NCBI GenBank assembly: GCA_030737875.1
Contig: CM060911.1
Location: forward strand, 91,036,599-91,100,598
Origin: Allium sativum
Taxonomy: Eukaryota > Streptophyta > Magnoliopsida > Asparagales > Amaryllidaceae
Direction of reading: 5' to 3'
Length of the DNA: 64,000 nt
In this document: one piece after another, positions 35,703 through 49,222 of the stretch
Position numbering within the stretch: position 1 is the first letter of the stretch
Layout: each line of letters opens with the position of its first letter
The notes under the pieces: generated by a model
Database searches by the model: none
Seen by the model: the letters and a program-made list of their open reading frames with translations, nothing else
Told to the model about the DNA's origin: nothing
Position numbers and translations under genes: made by a program

Positions 35703-38253
35703 CCTGTCAATCAATCGATCGACATATTTAATCAATCAGGATGAGTGAAATTCATATTTCATCCCAACACCCGTGTGGGGTTTCAAACAATCAAACACAG
35801 ATTTTAGTTGTGAAAGTTGGGCGATGTGTAAAATTTATCGTCCCAATCAATGTCATTCAAATAAGTGTACATAAACAAACCGTCTGGTTTGTAAATGAAT
35901 ATTTATTTATTCACATTCACGTTAAAAATTATATTTTTAACGACAAAACATTTTATTCCAACATATAAATTTCTATTCAGTTCAATTTTTTAATAAAATG
36001 ATATTTTTATTTTTCTAACTTATTTTAGAAAATTTCGGCGGCATAACGGCACGATACTAGGAACGGGACAAGGCCTAGCCTTATCCCCGGTCTAGTGAAG
36101 GCCCACGCCATTCACACATCAATCAAATTCACCAAACAACCAATTCAAATCAAGTCATCAAATTAATTTTTGCAACCAAACAAACAAGTCCATGGTCTGT
36201 GGACGATTGTGTCGGGTGCTACTAAGCACCGTCTGCATCCTAGTATATATATATATATATATATATAACTAGAAAAGAAATTGAAGAGTGAGAAATTCTC
36301 ACCGAAAGCTATCCAAGCTCCACGGCACTTCATTTGCAGAAGTCTTCGTCGTTTCGCCTTTTTGTCACCTTCGTTGTCCGCTTTCACTACATATGTAAAG
36401 ATCGAATTTTTACTTCGCTATTCAATATATAAAAATCGAATTTTTAGTTCGCTATTTAATATATAAAAATCGAATTTTTACTTTGCTATTCAATATATAA
36501 AAATCGAATTTTTACTTTGCTATTCAATATATAAAAATCGAATTTTTAGTTCGCTATTAAATATATAAAAATCGAATTTTTACTTTGCTATTCAATATAT
36601 AAAAATCCATTTCAAAAATATAGATTTCGCATTTTTACATCTAAAATTCGCCTTTTCATATTTAAAAACATCGCCTTTTCATATTTAAAAATATCCATAT
36701 CTCATAAAGATTATATTTTTTATAGTTCCTACTATGCAAAGATCATATTTTTATCCTTCTACAATATAAAAGATTATATTTTTACTACTTTAAAAATATA
36801 AAAATCATATTTTTATAATCGCTATATAGTAAAGACTATATTTTTAATACTTTAAAAATATAAAATTCATATTTTTAATTCTTTTTAAAAATATAAAAAT
36901 CATATTTTTCCCAAACAAAAAATCAGATTTTTCCTAACTAAAAGTCATATATTTTCCTAGCTAAAAATCAGATTTTTCCATTATTTTAAAAATCCGAAAA
37001 CTTACAGTTTAACGAAGAAGAGAGGCGCAAGGGGAGGGGAATCACGGCGCTCTCAGGCGAGGTGGGTGGCCATCGTCGGTCGTCTACAGGTGGTGGTGGC
37101 GCGTTCAGGGTCTTTGCGGTGGTTGCAGTCTTCGTCCATTGGGGGGGGGGGGGGGGTTTCGGTTGGGGCTCAGTCGATGGGAGAAGGGAGGCGCTGGACG
37201 GAGGGGTGGCGAGGGGGGGGGGTCTCGATCGCTTGGCGGTCGGCGCCGCGAGGGGGGGCTGCGCGATGTTCTTCTTCCCCCCTTTTTTTTTTTTATTTTG
37301 ATTCTGAGAAATCGATTAAATGAAATGGGGGGGGGGGGGGGTCGGCTGATAAAAGGAGAATATTATAATTTTTTTTTTATTTGAAAAAGTTGACTTTTAC
37401 ATACGACCTCTAAACGAGGCCCACCGCCTGTCGTCCATAGCGTTTTACCCCTATTCCGAACACAATGGGATATGTATCGCAAGCTGATTCGACCGTTTCG
37501 ATCAGTTTCCGTTAAATTTACATTTAAATCACTATATTGAATTTTAAACGTACATTTCAAATTACCGGGGTCACATACAGCCTCTAAAAATTCTCGAAAA
37601 ATATTTTCTAGCTTCGTATTGACGATACGGTCCTAACAAAACTAGTTTCATCGAATTCTGAGACCGTGGGAAAAATGGCCCATTTTCCAGTCGATTAAAA
37701 TCAACTGAAACTGGTCAAACGCGTTTTCCTTTGCCACGCTCACATATTGATTCGAAAAATTATGAAATTTGAAACCTAGCAATAACTTCACATCCCGGAC
37801 CCAACAAAACTGGTTTCGTCGAAATCCGAGGTCGTTTGCAAAATGTCCATTTTTAAGGGCCTGAATTCCATAGCGACTATTCAGAATTTTCAACTGGACA
37901 TATCTTTTGATTCCCGTTATGAAATTTTGATTATTCGGATTCGCTGGAAAGATATTATCAATTAGATCCCATTATTTTTGGTTTCACTAAAATTCGGATT
38001 ATTTTGCACCCGGTACATTCAATTGAAGTTTGAAATCGAATTATCGAACTACCGCGCCATTTTCAATTCTATTTATAATTATATATAAATATTTATATTC
38101 TAACGACGACGCGTATAATATATACGTTCGAATTCTATTCAAAATAAATTTCTCGTCGATATTATTTAAAATAATTCATTTTAAATAATCAAAATTCGCT
38201 AAAATTGCCAAAATAAAAATTTTAAACTGGCCCAGATTTTCCGGGTTATTACA
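35703..38253 (-). mobile_element. D1 LTR, segment 2 (5' part in element sense)
   Basis: It continues D1 after F and ends CCGGGTTATTACA, i.e. the LTR start TGTAATAACCCGG on the minus strand, next to the inverted polypurine tract. It contains palindrome GTGAGAAATTCTCAC (36288-36302), a six-unit 34-bp array, the GC-rich island (37000-37290) and G-runs at 37141-37156 and 37327-37341. Without F, D1 is 6,363 bp. Confidence 0.88.
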
Positions 38254-39300
38254 ATCTCCCCCACTTAAAAGTTTTCGTCCCCGAAAAGGAACAAAGTCGA
38301 AAGTGGTTTGATTAATCAACTCTACGTTCGATCTGGCTTCCATTCTCCAACTCTTTAGTTTTCTGAGAATTTTCAAAACTTCAAAAATTTGGCTAACACC
38401 CTAAATTTTTGAAAAATTTCGCCATAACCTCCCCTGCACCGGAGCATCGGGGAATTTCAAATAGCTTCCCCGGTCCTTCAGATCTCAAAAGAAAAAGAAA
38501 AAGAAAAAGCCAAGCGGCTAGCCAATAGGCTCACAAAATCATCATCACCCAAACAAAACAGTAAATCATGTAGTAAACATGTACCTATTTGTCGGGCAAA
38601 CAAATTTTATTCTTCGGCTCTAGCCTCCTTGCTATGACCTGTTCAATGATATACATGTATATGCAAGAAAATGCGACCAATTTTCAATATAGTTCAATAT
38701 TTGATTCAGTTAGGCATAATGGTTCAAAATTATCAAACAATTAAACAAACAACACAAACATCAATCAATTAGTTGATTAGCTTTTCAAATGCATAACTTT
38801 GATATATATAGTCAAAAATCAGATTTTTGATGCCAAATCACAACAATAGGCCCTATCTAATTTTGGTTCTCACACCAGTCAATAGGAAATATATAGAAAT
38901 CTCACTTTCGTCACTCGAATATAAATACTGATAATGTGATCACAATTATCAGCATCATCCACGGGCGACTAGAGTGTGATTCTATATCTATCCAGTATAT
39001 TAAAATTTCGAATACACGCGGATCAGACGTATACGCAAAATCTATATATACTGGATTGTCCACATCTATATAAATAAATAATCAAATACGAATAATTGAT
39101 TTAAATCTTCAAAACAAAAATTTGTTTTCACTTTTATTTATCAAAAACACTACTCTTCACACTCGTTCTAGGATACTACTGATCCCATCTCTAACGAGTC
39201 TCTCTCATTGGATATTGCTAATCCAATATCTGATGAATTCTTTCGTACGGTTCTAATGTGCCTTGTTCTCTGCTTTGTAAACCAAAGCTCCGATACCAAC
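38254..39300 (-). mobile_element. D internal region 1
   Basis: 1,047 bp on the minus strand, starting with PBS TGGTATCGGAGC (plus 39287-39298; one mismatch to the usual site) and ending with polypurine tract AAGTGGGGGAGAT (plus 38254-38266). Post-PBS hairpins are present: ATTGGAT/ATCCAAT around TAGCAAT (39207-39227), and ACTCGTT/AACGAGT with inner GGAT/ATCC around CAGTAGT (39161-39199). The GGCTAGCC block is near 38515-38530. No gag or pol. Confidence 0.88.
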
Positions 39301-39855
39301 TGTGATGACAAGGAATTTCGCTCGGTCCGAACCAGTCGCTAAACCGACCCAGACCGTTCGAAATGCCCTATCGTTTGAGAACACGACAAAGTAGAACGCA
39401 TACAGAAGAACATTTCATTGTATATCACAACAATGCATCAGATTACAAGAATATACAGAGTATAAATGAATAAACATTACACAGAAATATCAGAGATTTA
39501 AATTACATTTAAATACATAGCAGCGGAAAATAATACAATACACAACTAGAAGAGATATACGGATACAAAACTTTCCGGATATCGTTCCAGCTGTAAACCA
39601 GGATCCTGCGAATATAAATCTGCAAAACCAAAACTACTAGCTGCCCGTGTCAAAATAGGGGGCACCCAGAGTTTAGGTTAAAACAATAAACTCCAGGTCA
39701 GTCATGTGACTGGTGTGAGAACTAAAGCAGTTATTAATCTTTATTTTGAAAGTTAGGTAAATTAAGGGACCACGCCGTATAACACGGAACGGGTTTCCTC
39801 CCAAGAATACCGGTGCATAAAACAAACAGCGCAATGCTAAATAAAGAAAAATGAA

Positions 39856-39928
39856 GCTATTATAAGACCCAGTTCCCATCACACAATGCAACGCAAGCCG
39901 GAGGATAGGGTTTTTACCTTATAATAGC
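39856..39928 (-). promoter_or_regulatory. Hairpin H1 in D2
   Basis: Stem GCTATTATAAG with CTTATAATAGC, 51-nt loop. Relative to A (GCTGTTATAAG with CTTATAACAGC) the fourth pair has changed from G-C to A-T on both arms. D1 carries the same stem at 25898-25908 and 25960-25970. Confidence 0.65.
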
Positions 39929-42499
39929 CAAGAATGCTTGATACGTTTAAAAACAAATCATTTGATACTATTGTAAGTGCATAGTGTATAAAACAACTTC
40001 AAATCATAAGTATCAATCATAAGCGGCATAAGTGCCCCATCCCACTATGTCGCCATACTAGGCTCTACAAATAAAACCGCAAAGTCACGTATTTGGAAAT
40101 TGGATTTCCATCTATGAACCGAGGCAAAAGATAGTCCTCACCGACTTCGAGACTCTCTAGCCCGAGCCTCAGGGTCAGAGCGCATCGACCCTTGGATCCT
40201 CAGGGCCAGTCCACCGATGTGGATTAAACTTAAACCCTGAACATGCGTCTCCCCACCCTATGGGGTGTAAGTCTGGTCCGTCTGCCGACCAGAATGCATC
40301 GGCCGAAACCGATATAACCGAGGCGCCTCGCAACAGCAACAACCACATAAGTCAAACTCGTCAGGGCATGTAAAACCACTGACGCCACTTCTAGCTAGAA
40401 AGAAACGCATGCCCTCCCTGACGTCCTCTCCCGTTTTTGGTTCATACCGGGTGTGAAACTCGCGAAGCAAACGTTACACAAAGCTACGCCACAAAGGCAT
40501 TGCTTTGATCATCACCACAAGACTTTGCTTTTCAACAGAAGCCTCGATCAATTGCCACTTAGGCATGCCACACAGGCAATTCACTCCATGCGTTTGATAT
40601 CCACCAATATATAACCCCTGAGCTCGTACGTCTCAGAGAAGGGCGTTAAGCAAGAGAATAAATTCTCCGCCGCCAAACAGATATATATTTAATAGAGATC
40701 AATCACACGGACTAAAATCCAATGTCAGACACACAGTCCATTTACAAGTCCGTTCTGGGTCTGAACGAAACCGGAGGCACCTAGTACCCCGCATATCCAT
40801 CGATCTCCAAGTACGTCTGGACGATCACTAACTGTTTCCATCTTCTTGGGTGTACAGCCCAATCAAGATCATCAGTACTCACCCAAACGACGTGAAGACT
40901 TCCGGTCTTCGACCACCATCTTCATCTTCGACACCACGTCGAATCAGTTATTCAGAATGGGATAAACCCGGTCTTTCTGAATAACTCGCGTATATATTAT
41001 AAAAGTGTTACACAAACACAACATACGCCTCATTCCAATTCAGAATATTCTTTTATTCAAATATTCCTATACTTTGGGAAAAGTTCCCATTAATTTTATC
41101 CAAGATAAATTCTTTAAATTTATTCTTTAATCTCCTTTGAATATCAATTCAAACTAGTCGGGATTAGCGAACCACACCGAAGAAATCATTTATTTTATTT
41201 CCCAATCCCAACCTATTCATCCCATGAAGTAAAACTGGTTATACTTCATATCTAACACCACGGTGTTATCGGTAAATTCAATTACCATTTCACGTTCAAA
41301 TCTAATTAAAGATTTAACTATCACCTGGAGTAAAACTGGTGATACTCCATTCTCGATCTTTTCAATCTAATTAAAGATTCATTAAAACTCCACTTAGTTT
41401 TAATCTTTGACTGGTTTAAAGAATCAGTGTCATTTAAAACACAGTTCACGATAAACCCAAAAATCAATATCAATTCAATTCCAATTAAATATTCTTTAAT
41501 TGGTACACTTCATTAAATCTAAATAAAAAGATTTAACCTTTTCTCAACTGGGTTCAAGAACAGTGTTAGTGAAGACACCACTCATGACAAACCCAAACCA
41601 CATTCGATATTCAATACAAGTCTCTGAATAGAAAATATATCGGCTTATATTCAATATCGAATTCTACGACTAACAAATGTCGTATTGAAAATAACGATAT
41701 AAATATATATCTTTCAAATTTCCATAACAATATCTGTATAATCACGAAATCCGACATCGAAATATTCCGAAGACAATTTCGATTCAAATCCACTCCAATG
41801 CAATCATTGGAAATTCTGGTTATTTTTAAAACCCTTTTCAAATTCAATTTATTTATTTTAAAAATAAATAGAATTATAATTCTAGTTCAAAACTAGTTCA
41901 TTTCGATAAAAATCTATTTTTATCTTTTCAAATATGGAGTTTTTCATCCCAAATATTCACAAATCATTTCTTATGATTTTACACAAATTATAACTATTTT
42001 TAATAATTTTATCAAGGCCCGTATAGTCGATTTCCATCAATGGCCATCGAACTGCACTTACAGCGACCTTTTTCAAATTTGATTTGGACGTAACTCCAAA
42101 TCCAACCGTTAGATTTCAAATTTCTAATATTCGTTAGAAAGCTCTTTTCGATACGAACCCAACGGTTCCGGTTTTAGGAGAATCCGACGGTCGGATCTCC
42201 CGTAATGTCCGTTTGAAATAAATGGTCGAAATTCACGAACTGCCGCGACGCGGCGCGTTCTATTCAGGCCATTATATTATATATATAATATATATATAAT
42301 ATATTTCGTCGATTTCTATTTAAAACGAATTATATAAATAGTTTTAAATTCGTTTCAAAAGCAATTTCAACTTCCATTTCAATTCAAATCAAAATTGAAT
42401 TCTTCTCTATAAATTCGTTTTAAAATTCATTTCTATTCAATTCAAATTTCAATTCAATTTGAATTCATTTCAATTTGCTTTCAATTCAATTTGAATTCG

Positions 42500-42770
42500 T
42501 TTTCAATTCATTTCGAAATCGTTTTCAATTCAATTCATTTCGAAATCGTTTTCAATTCAATTCATTTCGAAATCGTTTTCAATTCAATTCATTTCGAAAT
42601 CGTTTTCAATTCAATTCATTTCGAAATCGTTTTCAATTCAATTCATTTCGAAATCGTTTTCAATTCAATTCATTTCGAAATCGTTTTCAATTCAATTCAT
42701 TTCGAAATCGTTTTCAATTCAATTCATTTCGAAATCGTTTTTAATTCAATTCATTTCGAAATCGTCGATT
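42500..42770 (-). repeat. 27-bp tandem array in D2 (about 10 units)
   Basis: Same unit as the D1 array but two units shorter, showing copy-number change between LTRs of one composite element. Confidence 0.92.
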
Positions 42771-45588
42771 TCGAAATCACTTTTCAATATTCATTTTAAA
42801 ATGAATAAAATCGATATAAATATCGTTCACGTCAAAATGGCGTCAATCTAATCAACACGGCTTCATAAATTTCTATTTTCAAATTTTCTTTATTTTTCAA
42901 ATTGGAATGAGGCCCAATCAATTACCATATAAAATTAATTATATGGACTTCCATACAACACATGTATATAATAGCATTGAAAAATAATCAACCATCAACC
43001 AAAGTGCACTACACTGTATAAGCATCAAATATAGATATTCAACGCTTATAACAGCCTGTCAATCAATCGATCGACATATTTAATCAATCAGGATGAGTGA
43101 AATTCATATTTCATCCCAACACCCGTGTGGGGTTTCAAACAATCAAACACAGATTTTAGTTGTGCAGTTGGGCGATGTGTAAAATTTATCGTCCCAATCA
43201 ATGTCATTCAAATAAGTGTACATAAACAAACCGTCTGGTTTGTAAATGAATATTTATTTATTCACATTCACGTTAAAAATTATATTTTTAACGACAAAAC
43301 ATTTTATTCCAACATATAAATTTCTATTCAGTTCAATTTTTTAATAAAATGATATTTTTATTTTTCTAACTTATTTTAGAAAATTTCGGCGGCATAACGG
43401 CACGATACTAGGAACGGGACAAGGCCTAGCCTTATCCCCGGTCTAGTGAAGGCCCACGCCATTCACACATCAATCAAATTCACCAAACAACCAATTCAAA
43501 TCAATTCATCAAATTAATTTTTGCAACCAAACAAAGAAGTCCATGGTCTGTGGACGATTGTGTCGGGTGCTACTAAGCACCGTCTACATCCTAGTATATA
43601 TATATATAACTAGAAAAGAAATTGAAGAGTGAGAAATTCTCACCGAAAGCTATCCAAGCTCCACGGCACTTCATTTGCAGAAGTCTTCGTCGTTTCGCCT
43701 TTTTGTCACCTTCGTTGTCCGCTTTCACTACATATGTAAAAATCGAATTTTTACTTCGCTATTCAATATATAAAAATCGAATTTTTAGTTCGCTATTTAA
43801 TATATAAAAATCGAATTTTTACTTTGCTATTCAATATATAAAAATCAAATTTTTACTTTGCTATTCAATATATAAAAATCGAATTTTTAGTTCGCTATTC
43901 AATATATAAAAATCGAATTTTTACTTTGCTATTCAATATATAAAAATCCATTTCAAAAATATAGATTTCGCATTTTTACATCTAAAATTCGCCTTTTCAT
44001 ATTTAAAAACATCGCCTTTTCATATTTAAAAATATCCATATCTCATAAAGATTATATTTTTTATAGTTCCTACTATGCAAAGATCATATTTTTATCCTTC
44101 TACAATATAAAAGATTATATTTTTACTACTTTAAAAATATAAAAATCATATTTTTATAATCGCTATATAGTAAAGACTATATTTTTAATACTTTAAAAAT
44201 ATAAAAATCATATTTTTAATAATTTTTAAAAATATAAAAATCATATTTTTCCCAAACAAAAAAATCAGATTTTTCCTAACTAAAAGTCATATATTTTCCT
44301 AGCTAAAAATCAGATTTTTCCGTTATTTTAAAAATCCGAAAACTTACAGTTTAACGAAGAAGAGAGGCGCAAGGGGAGGGGAATCACGACGCTCTCAGGC
44401 GAGGTGGGTGGCTGGCCATCGTCGGTCGTCTGCAGGTGGTGGTGGTGCGTTCAGGGTCTTCGCGGTGGTTGCAGTCTTCGTCCATGGGGGGGGGGGGGGG
44501 TTTCGGTTGGGGCTCGGTCGATGGGAGAAGGGAGGCGTTGTACGGAGGGGTGGCGAGGGGGGGGGGTCTCGATCGCTTAGCGGTCGGCGCCGCGAGGGGG
44601 GGCTGCGCGATGTTCTTCTTCCCCCTTTTTTTTTATTTTGATTCTGAGAAATCGATTAAATGAAATGGGGGGGGGGGGTCGGCTGATAAAAGGAGAATAT
44701 TATAAATTTTTTTTTTTTGAAAAAGTTGACTTTTACATACGACCTCTAAACGAGGCCCACCGCCTGTCGTCCATAGCGTTTTACCCCTATTCCGAACACA
44801 ATGGGATATGTATCGCAAGCTGATTCGACCGTTTCGATCAGTTTCCGTTAAATTTACATTTAAATCACTATATTGAATTTTAAACGTACATTTCAAATTA
44901 CCGGGGTCACATACAGCCTCTAAAAATTCTCGAAAAATATTTTCTAGCTTCGTATTGACGATACGGTCCTAACAAAACTAGTTTCATCGAATTCTGAGAC
45001 CGTGGGAAAAATGGCCATTTTCCAGTCGATTAAAATCAACTAAAACCGGTCAAACGCGTTTTCCTTTGCCACGCTCACATATTGATTCGAAAAATTATGA
45101 AATTTGAAACCTAGCAATAACTTCACATCCCGGACCCAACAAAACTGGTTTCGTCGAAATCCGAGGTCGTTTGCAAAATGTCCATTTTTAAGGGCCTGAA
45201 TTCCATAGCGACTATTCAGAATTTTCAACTGGACATATCTTTTGATTCCCGTTATGAAATTTTGATTATTCGGATTCGCTGGAAAGATATTATCAATTAG
45301 ATCCCATTATTTTTGGTTTCACTAAAATTCGGATTATTTTGCACCCGGTACATTCAATTGAAGTTTGAAATCGAATTATCGAACTACCGCGCCATTTTCA
45401 ATTCTATTTATAATTATATATAAATATTTATATTCTAACGACGACGCGTATAATATATACGTTCGAATTCTATTCAAAATAAATTTCTCGTCGATATTAT
45501 TTAAAATAATTCATTTTAAATAAACAAAATTCGCTAAAATTGCCAAAATAAAAGTTTTAAATTGGCCCAGATTTTCCGGGTTATTACA

Positions 45589-46630
45589 ATCTCCCCTACT
45601 TAAAAGTTTTCGTCCCCGAAAAGGAACAAAGTCGAAAGTGGTTTGATTAATCAAATCTACGTTCGATCTGGCTTCCATTCTCCAACTCTTTAGTTTCTGA
45701 GAATTTTCAAAACTTCAAAAATTTGGCTAACACCCTAAATTTTTGAAAAATTTCGCCATAACCTCCCCTGCACCCGGAGCATCGGGGAATTTCAAATAGC
45801 TTCCCCGGTCCTTCAGATCTCAAAAAGAAAAAGAAAAAGCCAAGCGGCTAGCCAATAGGCTCACAAAATCATCATCACCCAAACAAAACAGTAAATCATG
45901 TAGTAAACATGTGCCTATTTGTCGGGCAAACAAATTTTATTCTTCGGCTCTAGCCTCCTTGCTATGACCCGTTCAATGATATACATGTATATGCAAGAAA
46001 ATGCGACCAATTTTCAATATAGTTCAATATTTGATTCAGTTAGGCATAATGGTTCAAAATTATCAAACAATTAAACAAACAACACAAACATCAATCAATT
46101 AGTTGATTAGCTTTTCAAATGCATAACTTTGATATATATAGTCAAAAATCAGATTTTTGATGCCAAATCACAACAATAGGCCCTATCTAATTTTGGTTCT
46201 CACACCAGTCAATAGGAAATATATAGAAATCTCACTTTCGTCACTCGAATATAAATACAGATAATGTGATCACAATTATCAGCATCATCCCCGGGCGACT
46301 AGAGTGTGATTCTATATCTATCCAGTATATTAAAATTTCGAATACACGCGGATCAGACGTATACGCAAAATCTATATATACTGGATTGTCCACATCTATA
46401 TAAATAAATAATCAAATACGAATAATTGATTTAAATCTTCAAAACAAAAATTTGTTTTCACTTTTATTTATCAAAAACACTACTCTTCACACTCGTTCTA
46501 GGATACTACTGATCCCATCTCTAACGAGTCTCTCTCATTGGATATTGCTAATCCAATATCTGATGAATTCTTTCGTACGGTTCTAATGTGCCTTGTTCTC
46601 TGCTTTGTAAACCAAAGCTCCGATACCAAC
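45589..46630 (-). mobile_element. D internal region 2
   Basis: 1,042 bp, nearly the same as internal region 1. PBS is at plus 46617-46628 and the polypurine tract at plus 45589-45601 (one G changed, giving CCCCTA in plus reading). Hairpins recur at 46491-46529 and 46537-46557. It is non-coding. Confidence 0.88.
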
Positions 46631-47788
46631 TGTGACGGCAAGGAATTTCGCTCGGTCCGAACCAGTCGCTAAACCGACCCAGACCGTTCGAAATGCCCTA
46701 TCGTTTGAGAACACGACAAAGTAGAACGCATACAAAAGAACATTTCATTGTATATCACAACAATGCATCAGATTACAAGAATATACAGAGTATAAATGAA
46801 TAAACATTACACAGAAATATCAGAGATTTAAATTACATTTAAATACATAGCAGCGGAAAATAATACAATACACAACTAGAAGAGATATACGGATACAAAG
46901 CTTTCCGGATATCGTTCCAGCTGTAAACCAGGATCCTGCGAATATAAATCTGCAAAACCAAAACTACTAGCTGCCCGTGTCAAAATAGGGGGCACCCAGA
47001 GTTTAGGTTAAAACAATAAACTCCAGGTCAGTCATGTGACTGGTGTGAGAACTAAAGCAGTTATTAATCTTTATTTTGAAAGTTAGGTAAATTAAGGGAC
47101 CACGCCGTATAACACGGAACGGGTTTCCTCCCAAGAATACCGGTGCATAAAACAAACAGCGCAATATTAAATAAAGAAAAATGAAGCTATTATAAGACCC
47201 AGTTCCCATCACACAATGCAACGCAAGCCGGAGGATAGGGTTTTTACCTTACAATAACTTGACATCACGGATCCAGAATGCAACGCAAGCTATTATACGA
47301 ATTTTGAAACCTAGCAATAACTTGACATCACGGATCCAATAAAAGTGGTTTCGTCGAAAACCAAGGTCATTTGCAAAATTTCCATTTTTAAGGGCCTGAA
47401 TTCCATAGCGACTATTCAGAATTTTCAACTGGACATATCTTTTGATTCCCGTTATGAAATTTTGATTATTCGGATTCGCTGGAAAGATATTATCAATTAG
47501 ATCCCATTATTTTTGGTTTCACTAAAATCCGGATTATTTTGCACCCGGTACATTCAATTGAAGTTTGAAATCGAATTATCGAACTACCGCGCCATTTTCA
47601 ATTCTATTTATAATTATATATAAATATTTATATTCTAACGACGACGCGTATAATATATACGTTCGAATTCTATTCAAAATAAATTTCTCGTCGATATTAT
47701 TTAAAATAATTCATTTTAAATAATCAAAATTCGCTAAAATTGCCAAAATAAAATTTTTAAACTGGCCCAGATTTTCCGGGTTATTACA
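46631..47788 (-). mobile_element. D3 LTR with ~5.1 kb internal deletion and filler
   Basis: Only the two ends of the LTR remain: 46631-47250 (3' end in element sense) and about 47283-47788 (5' end). The join at 47251-47337 contains extra sequence copied from both sides. It ends in TTACA beside the right CTGAT duplication. Confidence 0.88.
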
Positions 47789-47793
47789 CTGAT
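47789..47793. repeat. Target site duplication of composite D, right copy (CTGAT)
   Basis: Second copy of the 5 bp at 25338-25342; C sequence CGAGGTGGAGC continues directly after it. Confidence 0.93.
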
Positions 47794-49222
47794 CGAGGTG
47801 GAGCAAATTGAAGACCGTAGATCTTCATAAACGGAAGGATTACTTACAATCTCTGGTTGATCCCCAGAGATATACTGTGATTCTGTCGTGGCTGAAATCT
47901 ACGGGTTGCAAGGACTACTCGCTACTGATCTATAGGGTGATTCCTAGGAAGCAGTAGGAGGGTGCCTTCGGTTCATCCTGTTCCTGGATGACGTGTATGG
48001 ATGGATGTCTGACAGAGTATTTCTAGAAAGGTCACGTACATTGATTTCTTCAACTGTACCAAGAGTGGAAGCGGAGAAGGAAACTTCTTTTAGCTGACAC
48101 ATAAAGTATTGTTGTGGACGTCAATTAGTGATTTCGATGGATCTGACAATGTGGCATTCGAAGTGAATGTGATGTGCTGATTATAAAGGTAAAGCATGGC
48201 CTCAAGCCTCATCAACCGGGAAATGACAAAAATCGGGCAGGCAGCATGGCTATGTGGGTCGCTCCCATTAGGGTGTATAATCACCTATCTAGAGAAATTC
48301 CTTTTGTTCTTTAATCTATCGATTCTGCCCATTCGGGAACGGTGGTTTGAGTCCAACTGTTGGTGATATACATTCGATACACTCAAGCGAAATGAGTGGT
48401 CGGTCATGTGTGGGCCGGGTTGCAAGACGTTCTTGTTGAACCCAGTGTATTCGCCTCTAGAGATACACGAGCGGCAGGTGGTCCCATACCTTGTCAAGGT
48501 CGGAATCCAATCTCCAATAAGCGCCCGAGGTTTTGATTGTATACTATATATGTGGAGCGTGAGATGCAAGCGTTCCACTAGATTGATATTTATTTGTATC
48601 TAGACACTATTATAATATCAGAAAAGATATTGATTTCAAAACTGTTTTGGGTTATCGTAAGGTAAAAACCGTCCGTGTTTATGTGTGGATTTGGTCTTAC
48701 GATTATCCTTTTCTTTCGAAAGGATTTTAACTTTAAAATCAAGTTGTGTGATACCCTTAATACTGTGCGAGTTTTACTCACTCTGGTTCACCAGACTGAC
48801 CCGGTGTTTTGTAAATGCTCGGGTTAGACCGGGTGTACAGGTGCAGGTTATCGGATGCTGTGAAGTCCAAAGACGAGCTGAAGGTGTTCAGACGTATGCT
48901 ATTACCTGGTATTATTCCGCTGTGTGATGTATATAAGGACAGATTATTATAACTGTCCCAGTATATTGATGTACTCTGATGATTGTAAGTTTTTATTTCA
49001 AAGCTCTCTATAAAGTTTATTTATATATTATATTTTGTTCCGCTGCGAAGTGAGACTCTGTGCTGTGGTGATTCTTCTTCTTCTTCTATTCTAACATTTC
49101 TTTCTTTCCTTCCTCATTCTCTAACGTCTTTCTCCTAGCTTTCTGGGTTTTCGATACTGGAGTTTGGACACGGGTTGTGTTAGTGTCTGGATTCGAGTGT
49201 CGAAATTTCCCAGGTCGCTACA
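47794..49222 (+). mobile_element. Element C, 3' LTR, second part
   Basis: It continues C after D and matches 18073-19503 with a handful of changes, ending CAGGTCGCTACA. It includes the palindrome (47810-47826) and the H1 hairpin region. The ORFs of 63-97 residues shared with 18371-19208 simply reflect LTR identity. Confidence 0.9.

Larger units (their letters stand above)
39301..45588 (-). mobile_element. D2 LTR, complete and uninterrupted (6,288 bp)
   Basis: The reference copy of the D LTR, TGTGATGACAAGG to TTATTACA in plus reading. It contains H2 (39775-39787), H1 (39856-39866 with 39918-39928), a ten-unit 27-bp array (42500-42770), palindrome GTGAGAAATTCTCAC (43629-43643), a 34-bp array, a GC island (44340-44640) and G-runs (44486-44500 and 44667-44678). 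It shows the empty site for F. No gene is seen. Confidence 0.92.
25343..47788 (-). mobile_element. Composite retrotransposon D (three LTRs, two internal regions), inserted in C
   Basis: On the minus strand the order is LTR, internal, LTR, internal, LTR. In plus coordinates: D1 25343-38253 (interrupted by F), internal 38254-39300, D2 39301-45588, internal 45589-46630, D3 46631-47788. Perfect CTGAT duplications flank the whole, so it behaves as one insertion. It could arise by unequal recombination between element copies. The repeating unit (LTR plus internal) is about 7.33 kb. No coding capacity is seen in either internal region. Confidence 0.9.

Noticed and set aside
37062..37384. Glycine- and arginine-rich ORFs in the D1 island
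   Set aside because: Different frames are open in D2 (44408-44663), and G-run length changes shift the frame.
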